In this document: piece after piece, positions 52,149 to 59,892 of the stretch
Numbering within the stretch: position 1 is the stretch's first letter
How the letters are laid out: each line of letters starts with the position of its first letter
Assembly (NCBI GenBank): GCA_021158125.1
Contig: JAGGVF010000022.1
Location: forward strand, 103,975 to 167,974
Source of the DNA: Candidatus Bathyarchaeota archaeon
GTDB lineage: Archaea; Thermoproteota; Bathyarchaeia; Bathyarchaeales; WUQV01
Direction of reading: 5' to 3'
DNA: 64,000 bases
The notes under the pieces: generated by a model
Seen by the model: only the letters and a program-made list of their open reading frames with translations
The model's database searches: none
Told to the model about the DNA's origin: nothing
Made by a program: the position numbers and the translations under genes

Positions 52149-52643
52149 TTAGAATTGTAAGTGTTTCAGCAAACTTTGTGCAAAGCTTCTTGCTTTTTCC
52201 AAATCCCTCTTGTTGGGTCTACCCTTAGCTATTCCACCGATAATCTTGAATAACCCATAATTCTCGTATCCCCTACAGTTGAATTCCCCAACTATTCTAA
52301 ATCCTTTCTTTAACAGTTTTCTTCTTAAATGCTCATGGAAATGGAGAACTCCATACCGGAAGTTATTGATGAAATTCAGTGCATTACTCACACCACTGGT
52401 TGAGAAAATAAATGCTCTCTTGCCTTTAAAGCTGGGAAGAGCATCAACGAAATTAAGTAGATTCGCATGATGTTTACCAAAGTATATTCCTGAACCGAAA
52501 CCGATTAAATCATACTCAGATACTTCATTTACATCAATTTCGCTTGGTTTGGCTAATTTGGCATCTAAAACCTCCGCCATAGCTTTGGCTATCTTTTCAG
52601 TGTTTCCATGATGAACTGAAAGGTAGATTATCAAAGTCTTCAT
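52149..52643 (-). CDS. Flavodoxin-family protein
   Basis: This roughly 164-residue protein begins KTLIIYLSVHHGNTEKIAKA, which is the FMN-phosphate loop. GFGSGIYFGKHHANLLNFVD and AFIFSTSGVSNALNFINNFR are the other FMN loops. The start at 52643 is chosen for that reason; a longer frame opens at 52715. It resembles the flavodoxins with an HHGNT loop sometimes labelled HemG-like. An electron carrier role is likely. It converges with the presenilin-type gene. Confidence 0.88.
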   Translation of the reverse strand: MKTLIIYLSVHHGNTEKIAKAMAEVLDAKLAKPSEIDVNEVSEYDLIGFGSGIYFGKHHANLLNFVDALPSFKGKRAFIFSTSGVSNALNFINNFRYGVLHFHEHLRRKLLKKGFRIVGEFNCRGYENYGLFKIIGGIAKGRPNKRDLEKARSFAQSLLKHLQF

Positions 52644-52750
52644 CGTATATTTCCTTTTGTCCAAATTTTCACGATTCCCTATTATTCCTTTTGCTTTTAA
52701 TTCACAATCTTTCAAGGATTAATTGTAGTTAAGGAAGTGGTTTTAGTAAA

Positions 52751-52758
52751 CTTTATAA
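52751..52758 (+). promoter_or_regulatory. TATA box of the ribosomal protein operon
   Basis: CTTTATAA at this position, with AGTAAA before it, is a good archaeal TATA/BRE pair. A transcript start near 52780 would leave a leader of under 20 bases before L3. No long structured leader is apparent. Confidence 0.5.
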
Positions 52759-52797
52759 CCTTATGATTCGTTGAGAATCGAGCGAGACGGATAAACA

Positions 52798-53811
52798 ATG
52801 GGACATAGGAAAAAACATGCTCCCAAACGTGGTTCATTAGCCTTTTTGCCTAGAGGACGTGTTGCACGTCCAATTGGAAGAATCCGTTACTGGCCAGATG
52901 TGGAAGAAGGCCCTAGGCTTTTGGGCTTTATGGGATATAAGGCTGGAATGACCCACGTTTTCTTGATTGATAATGAGCCGCGTTCTTCAACTTATGGTAA
53001 AGAAATAATGTGTCCAGCCACAGTTATTGATGCTCCTCCAATCCTCATTTGCGCAGTTCGAGCCTACACTAAAGATGAGTACGGCCTAAAAACATTCACT
53101 GAAGCTTGGATGGAAGACCCCCCGAAAGAAGTTGAAAGAGCTTTCACTTTACCCGAAAAATTTGAAACTGAGAAAAATCTAAAGAAAATGGAAGAGAATC
53201 TGGAAAAAATAGCTGAATTTAGAGTTATAGCCATAACTCAGCCTAAACTTGCATCAGGGGTTCCTAAAAAGAAGCCTGACATCATGGAAATAAAAATTGG
53301 TGGAGGAAGTATACAAGAACAGTTTGAGTATGCGAAGAATCTTCTTGGTAAAACTGTGACTGCAGAAGAAGTTTTTAAGGAAGGCCAGTATGTCGACGTA
53401 ATCGCAATTACGAAAGGCAAAGGTTTCCAGGGGCCAGTTAAACGTTGGGGAATAAAAATTCTGCCTAGAAAATCTAGGAAGACTAAGCGTGGAGTTGCTG
53501 CGCTTGGCCCTTGGAAGCCTCCCCGTGTAATGTATAGCGTTCCAAGAGCTGGACAGATGGGATACCATCAGAGAACAGAATATAACAAGAAAATATTGAA
53601 AATTGGAAAAGACGGAGAGGAAGTAACTCCGAAGGGCGGTTTTATACGCTACGGAATCGTTAAAGGCCCTTACATACTTCTTGAAGGAAGCGTCCCAGGT
53701 CCAAAGAAGCGTCTCATACGATTAAGATTTCCGGCGAGACCTCCAAAAACCGTTGAAACGGCTCCAACACAAATAACTGGAATTTCACTAGAGTCGCAGC
53801 AGGGGAAGTGA
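52798..53811 (+). CDS. rpl3: Large subunit ribosomal protein L3
   Basis: This 337-residue archaeal L3 (uL3) begins GHRKKHAPKRGSLAFLPRGR. It contains LLGFMGYKAGMTHVFLIDNE, ITKGKGFQGPVKRWGIKILP (the central extension reaching the peptidyl transferase centre) and SVPRAGQMGYHQRTEYNKKI. Length is normal for archaea. It is the first gene of the L3-L4-L23-L2-S19 operon, six bases before L4. Confidence 0.98.
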   Translation: MGHRKKHAPKRGSLAFLPRGRVARPIGRIRYWPDVEEGPRLLGFMGYKAGMTHVFLIDNEPRSSTYGKEIMCPATVIDAPPILICAVRAYTKDEYGLKTFTEAWMEDPPKEVERAFTLPEKFETEKNLKKMEENLEKIAEFRVIAITQPKLASGVPKKKPDIMEIKIGGGSIQEQFEYAKNLLGKTVTAEEVFKEGQYVDVIAITKGKGFQGPVKRWGIKILPRKSRKTKRGVAALGPWKPPRVMYSVPRAGQMGYHQRTEYNKKILKIGKDGEEVTPKGGFIRYGIVKGPYILLEGSVPGPKKRLIRLRFPARPPKTVETAPTQITGISLESQQGK

Positions 53812-53817
53812 TAGAGA

Positions 53818-54600
53818 ATGGCCAAAAGAACAGCTAAAATTTTCGATTTGAACGGGAAAGTTGTTGGAAAAATACCGCTTCCAGAAATTTTCAGAACTCC
53901 GCTTCGCCCAGACGTTATTAAAAGAGCAGTTGTAGCCCTCCAGTCTCACCGCTTCCAACCTCAAGGCAGAGACCCCATGGCCGGCAAAAGGACAACAGCT
54001 GAATCCCGAGGAGTAGGCTTAGGCATAGCGAGAATTCCTCGAATAAAGGGGCAAGGACAACGTGGAGCCTTTATTCCTGGAACTGTAGGTGGAAGAGCTG
54101 CCCATCCACCTGTTACTGAGAAGAAGATTAGAAAGGAAATTCCGAGAAAGGAGAAGCTGCTTGCTCTCAAATCTGCCATAGCTGCTACAGCCATAAAAGA
54201 AGTTGTTAGTAAACGAGGACATGAAGTCGACTATGTTCCAGACCTGCCCCTCGTCGTTGTGGATGAACTTCAAAAACTGAGAAAAACCAAAGAAGTTGAG
54301 GAAACACTGATGAACTTAGGTGTTTGGCCAGACATCTTCAGAGTTAGAGAAAGCCGAAAGGTAAGAGCCGGCAAGGGGAAAATGCGCGGCAGAAAATACA
54401 AGCAAGCTGTAGGCCCCCTAATAGTTGTTTCAGAAAACAATGGAATACTGCAAGCTGCAAGGAACATTCCAGGGTTAGACGTAGTAACAGTTGACAACTT
54501 AAACGTTGAATTACTAGCGCCGGGCACCCATCCTGGAAGACTCACAATTTGGACCCAATCAGCAATTGAAAAACTTAAGGAGAGATTTGGAGGAGCATAA
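53818..54600 (+). CDS. rpl4: Large subunit ribosomal protein L4
   Basis: This 260-residue L4 (uL4, eukaryote-like form) has [20 protein letters not shown] at the start. The loop [40 protein letters not shown] lines the exit tunnel, and [20 protein letters not shown] closes the protein. Its stop lies one base before the L23 TTG start. Confidence 0.98.
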   Translation: MAKRTAKIFDLNGKVVGKIPLPEIFRTPLRPDVIKRAVVALQSHRFQPQGRDPMAGKRTTAESRGVGLGIARIPRIKGQGQRGAFIPGTVGGRAAHPPVTEKKIRKEIPRKEKLLALKSAIAATAIKEVVSKRGHEVDYVPDLPLVVVDELQKLRKTKEVEETLMNLGVWPDIFRVRESRKVRAGKGKMRGRKYKQAVGPLIVVSENNGILQAARNIPGLDVVTVDNLNVELLAPGTHPGRLTIWTQSAIEKLKERFGGA

Positions 54601-54601
54601 G

Positions 54602-54862
54602 TTGGACCCATATGATATAATCCTCTACCCGCTAATGACGGAAGTCGCAAGCAGGCTTATCGAGACCGAAAACAAGTTGGTCTTCATAGTTAATATTAAA
54701 GCCACTAAAGGAGACATTAAACGTGCAGTTGAGGAACTCTACGACGTGAAAGTTGAAAAGGTTAATGTTGTCATAACTCCTAAAGGCCAAAAGAAGGCCT
54801 TTGTTAAGCTTAGCCCAGAATATAAGGCTTCAGACATAGCCATAAAGCTTGGAATACTCTAA
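54602..54862 (+). CDS. rpl23: Large subunit ribosomal protein L23
   Basis: This 86-residue L23 (uL23) begins [20 protein letters not shown]. The TTG at 54602 is the start: it follows GGAGGAG and the family normally begins here; the open frame can run back into L4, but that part is not L23. [20 protein letters not shown] and [20 protein letters not shown] are typical. It sits at the tunnel exit. Confidence 0.96.
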   Translation: MDPYDIILYPLMTEVASRLIETENKLVFIVNIKATKGDIKRAVEELYDVKVEKVNVVITPKGQKKAFVKLSPEYKASDIAIKLGIL

Positions 54863-54875
54863 ATAGGTGAATAAA

Positions 54876-55607
54876 ATGGGAAAACGTATCCGTGTACAAA
54901 GAAGAGGCCGCGGCGCACCCACTTGGAAGGCTTCAACCCACAAAAGAGCGGCTCCAGCCGAGTATCCACCAGTAACAAAAAAGGAAATTGAAAGCTTTAT
55001 CCGGGCTAAGGTAACCGATTTGATACATGACCCTGGAAGGGGAACCCCGCTGGCCGAAATAAAAACTGAAACAGGCCAAATATTCCATACGGTGGCCGTG
55101 GAGGGAACTTTCAAAGGCCAAGAAATAATGATTGGAAGCAAAGCTCCAATAGAAATTGGAAACATAGTTCCAATTGGAAGCATTCCGGAAGGAACTCTCG
55201 TTTGCAACATTGAACTTTCACCTGGCGACGGAGGTAAACTTGCCCGTTCTTCTGGCGCTTACGCCACAGTTGTGGCTCACACGTCTGAAGGAACCATAGT
55301 TAAGCTTCCATCTGGAAAAACACATTATATTAATGACCTCTGCAGGGCAACGGTAGGAGTTGTTTCAGCAGCTGGAAGAGTTGACAAACCCTTCATGAAA
55401 GCCGGAGCGAAGTATCATTGGATGAAAGCTAAGGGGCATAAGTATCCGCGGACAAGGGGAAGAGCCATGATAGCGGCTGTACACCCGTATGGAAGCAGCA
55501 AAAGAAGTGCAAGAAAAGTTACAACTGTTTCGAGAAACGCTCCCCCGGGACAGAAGGTAGGTTTAATAGCGGCTAAGAGCGCCGGACGGAGAAAAAGGAG
55601 AAGGTAA
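54876..55607 (+). CDS. rpl2: Large subunit ribosomal protein L2
   Basis: This 243-residue L2 (uL2) starts at ATG 54876 behind AGGTGA, three codons inside a longer GTG frame. It begins GKRIRVQRRGRGAPTWKAST. It has ARSSGAYATVVAHTSEGTIV and the conserved GRAMIAAVHPYG (the region near the peptidyl transferase centre), with a basic tail (KSAGRRKRRR). It is 13 bases after L23. Confidence 0.97.
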   Translation: MGKRIRVQRRGRGAPTWKASTHKRAAPAEYPPVTKKEIESFIRAKVTDLIHDPGRGTPLAEIKTETGQIFHTVAVEGTFKGQEIMIGSKAPIEIGNIVPIGSIPEGTLVCNIELSPGDGGKLARSSGAYATVVAHTSEGTIVKLPSGKTHYINDLCRATVGVVSAAGRVDKPFMKAGAKYHWMKAKGHKYPRTRGRAMIAAVHPYGSSKRSARKVTTVSRNAPPGQKVGLIAAKSAGRRKRRR

Positions 55608-55659
55608 ACTGAAAGGTTTAATAGGCCGTTTATAAGCATAATTGAGTTAGGCGAGTAAA

Positions 55660-56064
55660 ATGCCCAAAGAATTCAAATATAGAGGCTACACAATTGAACA
55701 GCTTCAATCAATGTCTATGGACGAATTCATTAGCCTACTCCCTTCACGTCAAAGGAGAAGCCTACTCAGAGGCCTATCGCCAGAGCAGAAAACACTGCTT
55801 ACAAAAATTAGGCAAGCCAAAGAGGCGATGAGACAAGGAAAAAGAATGCTGATAAAAACTCACTGTCGCGACATGGTGATTCTTCCAGAAATGGTTGGGT
55901 TAACAATTCACGTTCACAACGGTAAGGAATTTGTTCCAGTTGAAATAAAACCGGAGATGATAGGGCACTATCTAGGGGAATTCGCTATAACTAACAAGCC
56001 AGTTAAACATGGAACACCGGGCATAGGCGCATCTCGTTCTTCAATGTACGTTCCGCTTAAGTAG
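55660..56064 (+). CDS. rps19: Small subunit ribosomal protein S19
   Basis: This 134-residue S19 (uS19) has an archaeal N-terminal extension ([20 protein letters not shown]) and the core [40 protein letters not shown] and [20 protein letters not shown] complete the core. In most archaea L22, S3 and L29 follow directly; here the operon ends and opposite-strand genes begin nine bases later. Confidence 0.97.
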   Translation: MPKEFKYRGYTIEQLQSMSMDEFISLLPSRQRRSLLRGLSPEQKTLLTKIRQAKEAMRQGKRMLIKTHCRDMVILPEMVGLTIHVHNGKEFVPVEIKPEMIGHYLGEFAITNKPVKHGTPGIGASRSSMYVPLK

Positions 56065-56072
56065 CAGTTCAT

Positions 56073-56489
56073 TTAAGCCCTATACGAAGGTTCAGGCCGT
56101 TTTTTCCTCTCCATTGGGGGAATATGGGGAAGCGGAATAGGCGGGGGAATCCTCACAGTTCTCGATATTACAACTGATTCTACGAAAACCACATTTGAAA
56201 TTGACTGGATAACCATTGGTGGTGGAGGTTTCTTTTCTTTATAAGAATTGTAAATTTTATCAAGCTCCTTTTTGTCTCCAGTTACGCGGGCTTTTCCTTT
56301 AATGTTTATTTGAGCAACTGCGGGAACGTAGTTTATTGCAAAAACAAATGGAACCTCAAGTAGTTCGCCTCCCTTCTTTTCTACGCCTACAACGTTCAAA
56401 TTTGTTGATATTTTAACTGGTGGAAAGGGTCTGTCAACTTCTAGGAATCTTTCAGCTGAAATTGTTGTTATAAACACTCTTACATTCAT
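56073..56489 (-). CDS. Hypothetical archaeal protein, beta-rich
   Basis: This 138-residue protein has long strands: RVFITTISAERFLEVDRPFP, ISTNLNVVGVEKKGGELLEV, PFVFAINYVPAVAQINIKGK. KKELDKIYNSYKEKKPPPPM and SNVVFVESVVISRTVRIPPP follow. The pattern (strands, a helix after a KARVTGDKKEL segment, a final strand) resembles SecB-like folds, a weak suggestion. The end is rich in Pro. It lies 38 bases downstream of S27ae. Confidence 0.6.
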   Translation of the reverse strand: MNVRVFITTISAERFLEVDRPFPPVKISTNLNVVGVEKKGGELLEVPFVFAINYVPAVAQINIKGKARVTGDKKELDKIYNSYKEKKPPPPMVIQSISNVVFVESVVISRTVRIPPPIPLPHIPPMERKKRPEPSYRA

Positions 56490-56526
56490 TATCTAATCAC
56501 AATTAGTAGTAATTGTCCGGTGAAAT

Positions 56527-56733
56527 TTAAGCTGTTTTATTTTCTCCCTTACGTTTGTATCTCGTGAAGCCGCAGTGGCCGCAAGTGTAGCGGTCTCCAT
56601 GATCAGCCATGAAGTATCCTGGGCCGCATCTTTCACAGAATGGTCTAAGCCTAACAAGTTTATCTTCTTCAATTTTGTAGTAGGAGTGAACTCTAGCTTC
56701 CTTTTTCTTCTTTTTCTCTGTTTTTTCACTCAT
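56527..56733 (-). CDS. Small subunit ribosomal protein S27Ae
   Basis: This 68-residue zinc ribbon (eS31) has CERCGPGYFMADHGDRYTC and then GHCGFTRY, which gives the four zinc Cys. The basic N-terminus (SEKTEKKKKKEARVHSYYKI) is normal. It overlaps the S24e stop by four bases. No ubiquitin is fused, as usual in archaea. Confidence 0.95.
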   Translation of the reverse strand: MSEKTEKKKKKEARVHSYYKIEEDKLVRLRPFCERCGPGYFMADHGDRYTCGHCGFTRYKRKGENKTA

Positions 56734-57050
56734 TTAGATTCCTCTCCTTCCTCTTCTTTAGGTTTTTCCGGAGGCTGATTTCTCAAAATTATATACTCCG
56801 GTTCAACAAGCTTAGCCTGCTCAACGGAGTCATAAATGTTTGCAGTTCCAACTGCGGTCATAGTTCCAGTTTTGGTTTCAAACTTTCTAATGTAAACTTT
56901 GTCTAGGTCGGCCTTAGCGATTTGAGCTAGGGTCTTTCTAACTTCAAATCTCGACGGTGTACCCCCAGTTTGTGTGTGATTAATTTCGAATGTTATTTCC
57001 TTCCTTTTAAGTAGGGGATTATACGTCTCTGAAATTATTTTTATCTGCAT
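56730..57050 (-). CDS. rps24e: Small subunit ribosomal protein S24e
   Basis: This 106-residue protein (eS24) has KIISETYNPLLKRKEITFEI at the start. FEVRKTLAQIAKADLDKVYI and FETKTGTMTAVGTANIYDSV follow, with an acidic tail (PPEKPKEEEGEES). It is in the Rpo7-Spt4-dephospho-CoA kinase-S24e-S27ae operon typical of archaea. Confidence 0.95.
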   Translation of the reverse strand: MQIKIISETYNPLLKRKEITFEINHTQTGGTPSRFEVRKTLAQIAKADLDKVYIRKFETKTGTMTAVGTANIYDSVEQAKLVEPEYIILRNQPPEKPKEEEGEESK

Positions 57051-57092
57051 GGTTATCAGCCTGTTGCTGTGATTTGAAGTGAATCAGCTACT

Positions 57093-57626
57093 TTAGTTTT
57101 TCGAATTTACAACTTCCATTTCATCAATTATTAATTTAACCTCAGCTTTTTTCTCAGCAGTAACCTTAATAACCACAACTCCTTCTTTTGGTTGCCCATA
57201 AACTACAAACGAGCCTTCAGGTGCAAAAAGAACGGCTGGAAGAGCCAGTAAATCTTCCTCTCCATTAATTACTATTTTAGTTTGAATGTTCATTTCCAAA
57301 GCATTTTTAATGGTTGTCCAAGCATTATCTGAAATTGTTCCGGCAGGATTTTTTGCATATAAAGTTCTTTTAGCCCCAAATTTTAACGGTGTAATTGATT
57401 GACGCATGATTTTATTGTCAATTATGAAAACGTCCGGTTGGATGCCGTTTTTAATCATGCATTCTGTTACTGCGTCGCCTACTGTAATTATTTTTGTGGG
57501 TTTTTCTCTTTCTATAAGTTCCCTCAGCTTTAAAATTGTTTCTTGAAAATTTCCCGGTATTAGCGTTCCAAGCGGCTTTTTCAACTTTGCCCTTAATTTT
57601 TCCGGTAGGCGCAGAATGTTTATCAC
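57093..57626 (-). CDS. GTP-dependent dephospho-CoA kinase
   Basis: This 177-residue DUF359 protein performs the last step of CoA synthesis using GTP. RLPEKLRAKLKKPLGTLIPG begins it. IITVGDAVTECMIKNGIQPD holds the conserved GDxVT nucleotide motif, and VFIIDNKIMRQ gives a further conserved Asp. NPAGTISDNAWTTIKNALEM and INGEEDLLALPAVLFAPEGS are typical. Its start overlaps the Spt4 stop by four bases. This position between Spt4 and S24e is usual for archaea. Confidence 0.92.
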   Translation of the reverse strand: MINILRLPEKLRAKLKKPLGTLIPGNFQETILKLRELIEREKPTKIITVGDAVTECMIKNGIQPDVFIIDNKIMRQSITPLKFGAKRTLYAKNPAGTISDNAWTTIKNALEMNIQTKIVINGEEDLLALPAVLFAPEGSFVVYGQPKEGVVVIKVTAEKKAEVKLIIDEMEVVNSKN

Positions 57627-57808
57627 CTAACTTTTAAGGCGTATTTTCCCTTTTCCTTTATGCCCATGGCTTCAGCTATTTTCGAGCCTTTAGGATCAAA
57701 GATTATAACTAAGCCTGAAAAGTCATCGCTCATTGTTGCTTCTTTGCATCTTGGGCATGTTGAGCCGTGAGCTATTAAGTGGCATTTTCTGCAGGCTTTT
57801 TCACTCAT
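57623..57808 (-). CDS. spt4: Transcription elongation factor Spt4 (RpoE'')
   Basis: This 61-residue zinc protein begins SEKACRKCHLIAHGSTCPRC, holding the four metal Cys. It continues DDFSGLVIIFDPKGSKIAEA. Spt4 binds Spt5 and improves elongation by RNA polymerase. Length is full. It overlaps both neighbours by four bases. Confidence 0.95.
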   Translation of the reverse strand: MSEKACRKCHLIAHGSTCPRCKEATMSDDFSGLVIIFDPKGSKIAEAMGIKEKGKYALKVR

Positions 57809-58413
57809 TTGGATTCTTCTCCTCCTTTAGCTTCTTCTTTCCCTTTCTTCTCCTCAGTTATGCCCCTCACCTTTTTAACTTCGTCTTTTATCCATTCTAT
57901 TTTTCCAAGGAAGGGCTGTCTTGCCGTTACGCCCACCTTACCTGATACTCCTCCTCTTCCTAAGGAGACAGCTGTAACCCTAACTCTAACTCGATCTCCT
58001 GTTGTGAGTTTCCGCTGGGTTTCTTTTCCCATTAAAACGCCCTGTTTTTCATCGTAGGTTATGAAGTCGTCCATCAGCTGGGAAACGTGCAATAAGGCGT
58101 CTATAGGGCCAACTCTAATGAAAGCTCCGAAGTCAGCTACTTCTACTACTTCCCCTTCTACTACTTCTTGAATTTTAGGATAGAAAGTTAAGAGGGTGAA
58201 CTTTACCCTATGGTAAGTTGCACCGTCACCGGAAATTATTTTTCCAACAGGATTTACCTTCAAATCTACAACGGCTACTATGTAGCCCAGCTCTTCGTCA
58301 ACCATTCCTTCATACTTCATCTTTAACTGTTCAAGTCCAACTACTTCAATTGGTTGGCCGAACTTTCCTGGAGGAATCCTTATCGTATCCTCAAGGGTTA
58401 CGAGTTTAAACAT
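57805..58413 (-). CDS. rpo7: DNA-directed RNA polymerase subunit Rpo7 (RpoE')
   Basis: This 202-residue subunit forms the stalk with Rpo4. It begins FKLVTLEDTIRIPPGKFGQP, with KLNPVGKII-type VDLKVNPVGKIISGDG. The S1-type RNA-binding domain has VVEVADFGAFIRVGPIDALL, and the C-terminal part has RVRVTAVSLGRGGVSGKVGV. The Lys/Glu-rich tail is somewhat longer than usual. It follows the PIN gene with eight bases of overlap. Confidence 0.95.
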   Translation of the reverse strand: MFKLVTLEDTIRIPPGKFGQPIEVVGLEQLKMKYEGMVDEELGYIVAVVDLKVNPVGKIISGDGATYHRVKFTLLTFYPKIQEVVEGEVVEVADFGAFIRVGPIDALLHVSQLMDDFITYDEKQGVLMGKETQRKLTTGDRVRVRVTAVSLGRGGVSGKVGVTARQPFLGKIEWIKDEVKKVRGITEEKKGKEEAKGGEESK

Positions 58414-58822
58414 GCTGTGGCGCTCCCTCCATTTCTAGGTGGGATTTCTCCCTAACATAAATGACTGCAACTCCCATATTTCTTAACCTCCTTTTAAGTA
58501 TTCGGTCGTTTGTAGCAACTGGGCATCGAAGTTCCTTTGCAACCTTTACAATAACGTCATCGTTTGACTCTCCCGGAAGCCTTTTCACTTCCAGAATCCT
58601 ACATTTTTTAGCTATTTCCAAAGCAAATGAGGCTTGACGGCTAATCTTATCCTTTCCCTTCTTAACTAACCTCTCTAACTCCTCAATGGTTGTTGAAAGA
58701 ACGGTTAATTCCACTTTTTCACCCATAATCTTTTCAATTTCGTCGAAAATGTCTATTCGAAACTGTAATGGAACGAACAGAAAATTCGAGTCCAGTATAA
58801 CTTTTACTACCAATTGGCTCAC
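58406..58822 (-). CDS. PIN-domain protein (Fcf1-like)
   Basis: This 138-residue PIN-fold protein begins VVKVILDSNFLFVPLQF, whose Asp is the first metal ligand. The middle has TTIEELERLVKKGKDK with an acidic ligand. ESNDDVIVKVAKELRCPVAT and NDRILKRRLRNMGVAVIYVR give the remaining acids. PIN nucleases at this locus in archaea resemble the rRNA-processing factor Fcf1/Utp24. GTG start. It is the first gene of the Rpo7 operon; no antitoxin is adjacent, so a toxin role is unlikely. Confidence 0.85.
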   Translation of the reverse strand: MSQLVVKVILDSNFLFVPLQFRIDIFDEIEKIMGEKVELTVLSTTIEELERLVKKGKDKISRQASFALEIAKKCRILEVKRLPGESNDDVIVKVAKELRCPVATNDRILKRRLRNMGVAVIYVREKSHLEMEGAPQHV

Positions 58823-58869
58823 TTACTAATACTTTAACGAGCAAAATAAAATAACTAGCTTAAAAGATT

Positions 58870-59031
58870 TTACTCGCGGCTTTCTATGACAGTGACCGTT
58901 TCAACATTTTTCATCCAAGGAATCACAGCATATTCGCTTTCCAATTTCTCTATGATTTCAGCTCTAACCTCTTCATTACTAGCCTCCTCGCTTTCATCTA
59001 CGAGTTCGATTACAATAACTGCCTTTTTCAT
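58870..59031 (-). CDS. Small 53-residue acidic protein
   Basis: This short frame encodes KKAVIVIELVDESEEASNEE at the start and ends VIPWMKNVETVTVIESRE, with an EVRAEIIEKLESEYA helix between. The layout (strand, helix, strand) is a small alpha/beta fold. ATG at 59031 has GAGAGAG about ten bases before it. It is 47 bases upstream of the PIN gene on the same strand, so it may be the first gene of that operon. It is too short for many gene callers. Function unknown. Confidence 0.55.
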   Translation of the reverse strand: MKKAVIVIELVDESEEASNEEVRAEIIEKLESEYAVIPWMKNVETVTVIESRE

Positions 59032-59224
59032 TTCTAATCAATCTCTCTCACAATAACATCTTGTAGGATAATTTATTTTTTACCGAAAAAGGCTTCTAGA
59101 AGCATTTTATGGTTTAATCTTCTTTCAATTTTCGGATATTTCAAAAGTGGAAGCCGTTTGTCAAACTTTAGACGTAGCAAGTTTTAAATATTCACTGCAA
59201 TCAACATCAGAAGGGTGAATATGA

Positions 59225-59836
59225 TTGAGGAAGAAAATATTAGCACTGTCAATTCTTCTGATTTTATCTATTAATATTGTCCAGGCTTTAGCTCTTGAAA
59301 CAAAGGACTTACTGCCGAAGGAAGTCATTGTTAAAGTTTGGACCGATAAACAATTCTATAAACCCGGGGAACAAGGTTGGCTTCGAATAATAGTATTCAA
59401 CAACGATGTGAAAGATTATTACATCAAAAACATCACGGTTAAGTATCCATGGTGGTACAGCTATATAAATGGAGAATGGAAAGGATTTGAGATAATAGAG
59501 CCAGAAAAAGACACGTTGCGAATTGGAGAAATGTATGAGAAAAACGTACCTATCAATGTTCCAAGTGAAGGGAGAATACGACCGGGAACTTATGACATAG
59601 AAGTAACAGTGAACCTAAACGAGGCAACTATACAGAAAGAAGCTATTATTGAAATAATCTATGATTATCCATCAACTATTGAAGGAATAGATAAAATCGT
59701 AACTCTCCTTGCTGTTCAGATAATTTTAACCGTTATATCAGCACTTGTAATAGCAGCAGCAATTTATCTGTCACTGCGGAAACCTGCTAGACATACGCCC
59801 CCACCGGTTCCTCCATCTGAGGAAGAGAAAACCTAA
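59225..59836 (+). CDS. Membrane-anchored exported protein, Ig-like
   Basis: This 203-residue protein has a signal peptide (KKILALSILLILSINIVQAL). A beta-sandwich follows (VIVKVWTDKQFYKPGEQGWL, IIVFNNDVKDYYIKNITVKY, RPGTYDIEVTVNLNEATIQK), then a C-terminal helix (VTLLAVQIILTVISALVIAA) with a short Pro-rich tail. TTG start. The layout resembles NEW1/CARDB-like domains that occur in archaeal surface proteins. A palindrome GCTTCTAGAAGC lies in the 5' region near 59092. Function unknown. Confidence 0.65.
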   Translation: MRKKILALSILLILSINIVQALALETKDLLPKEVIVKVWTDKQFYKPGEQGWLRIIVFNNDVKDYYIKNITVKYPWWYSYINGEWKGFEIIEPEKDTLRIGEMYEKNVPINVPSEGRIRPGTYDIEVTVNLNEATIQKEAIIEIIYDYPSTIEGIDKIVTLLAVQIILTVISALVIAAAIYLSLRKPARHTPPPVPPSEEEKT

Positions 59837-59892
59837 GAGCTTCTTCAATTCTTCTTTCCGTTTTGTTTAAGTTTAAGTTTGTTTATATGTAA

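Noticed and set aside
58406..58822. VapC-type toxin
   Set aside because: It is a PIN domain, but the neighbourhood (Rpo7, Spt4) and sequence fit the conserved archaeal Fcf1-like gene, and no antitoxin is upstream; the 53-residue protein lacks a DNA-binding pattern.
59092..59103. Palindrome GCTTCTAGAAGC as an operator
   Set aside because: It is a perfect 12-base palindrome but single, more than 100 bases from the nearest start, with no related copies found in the window.
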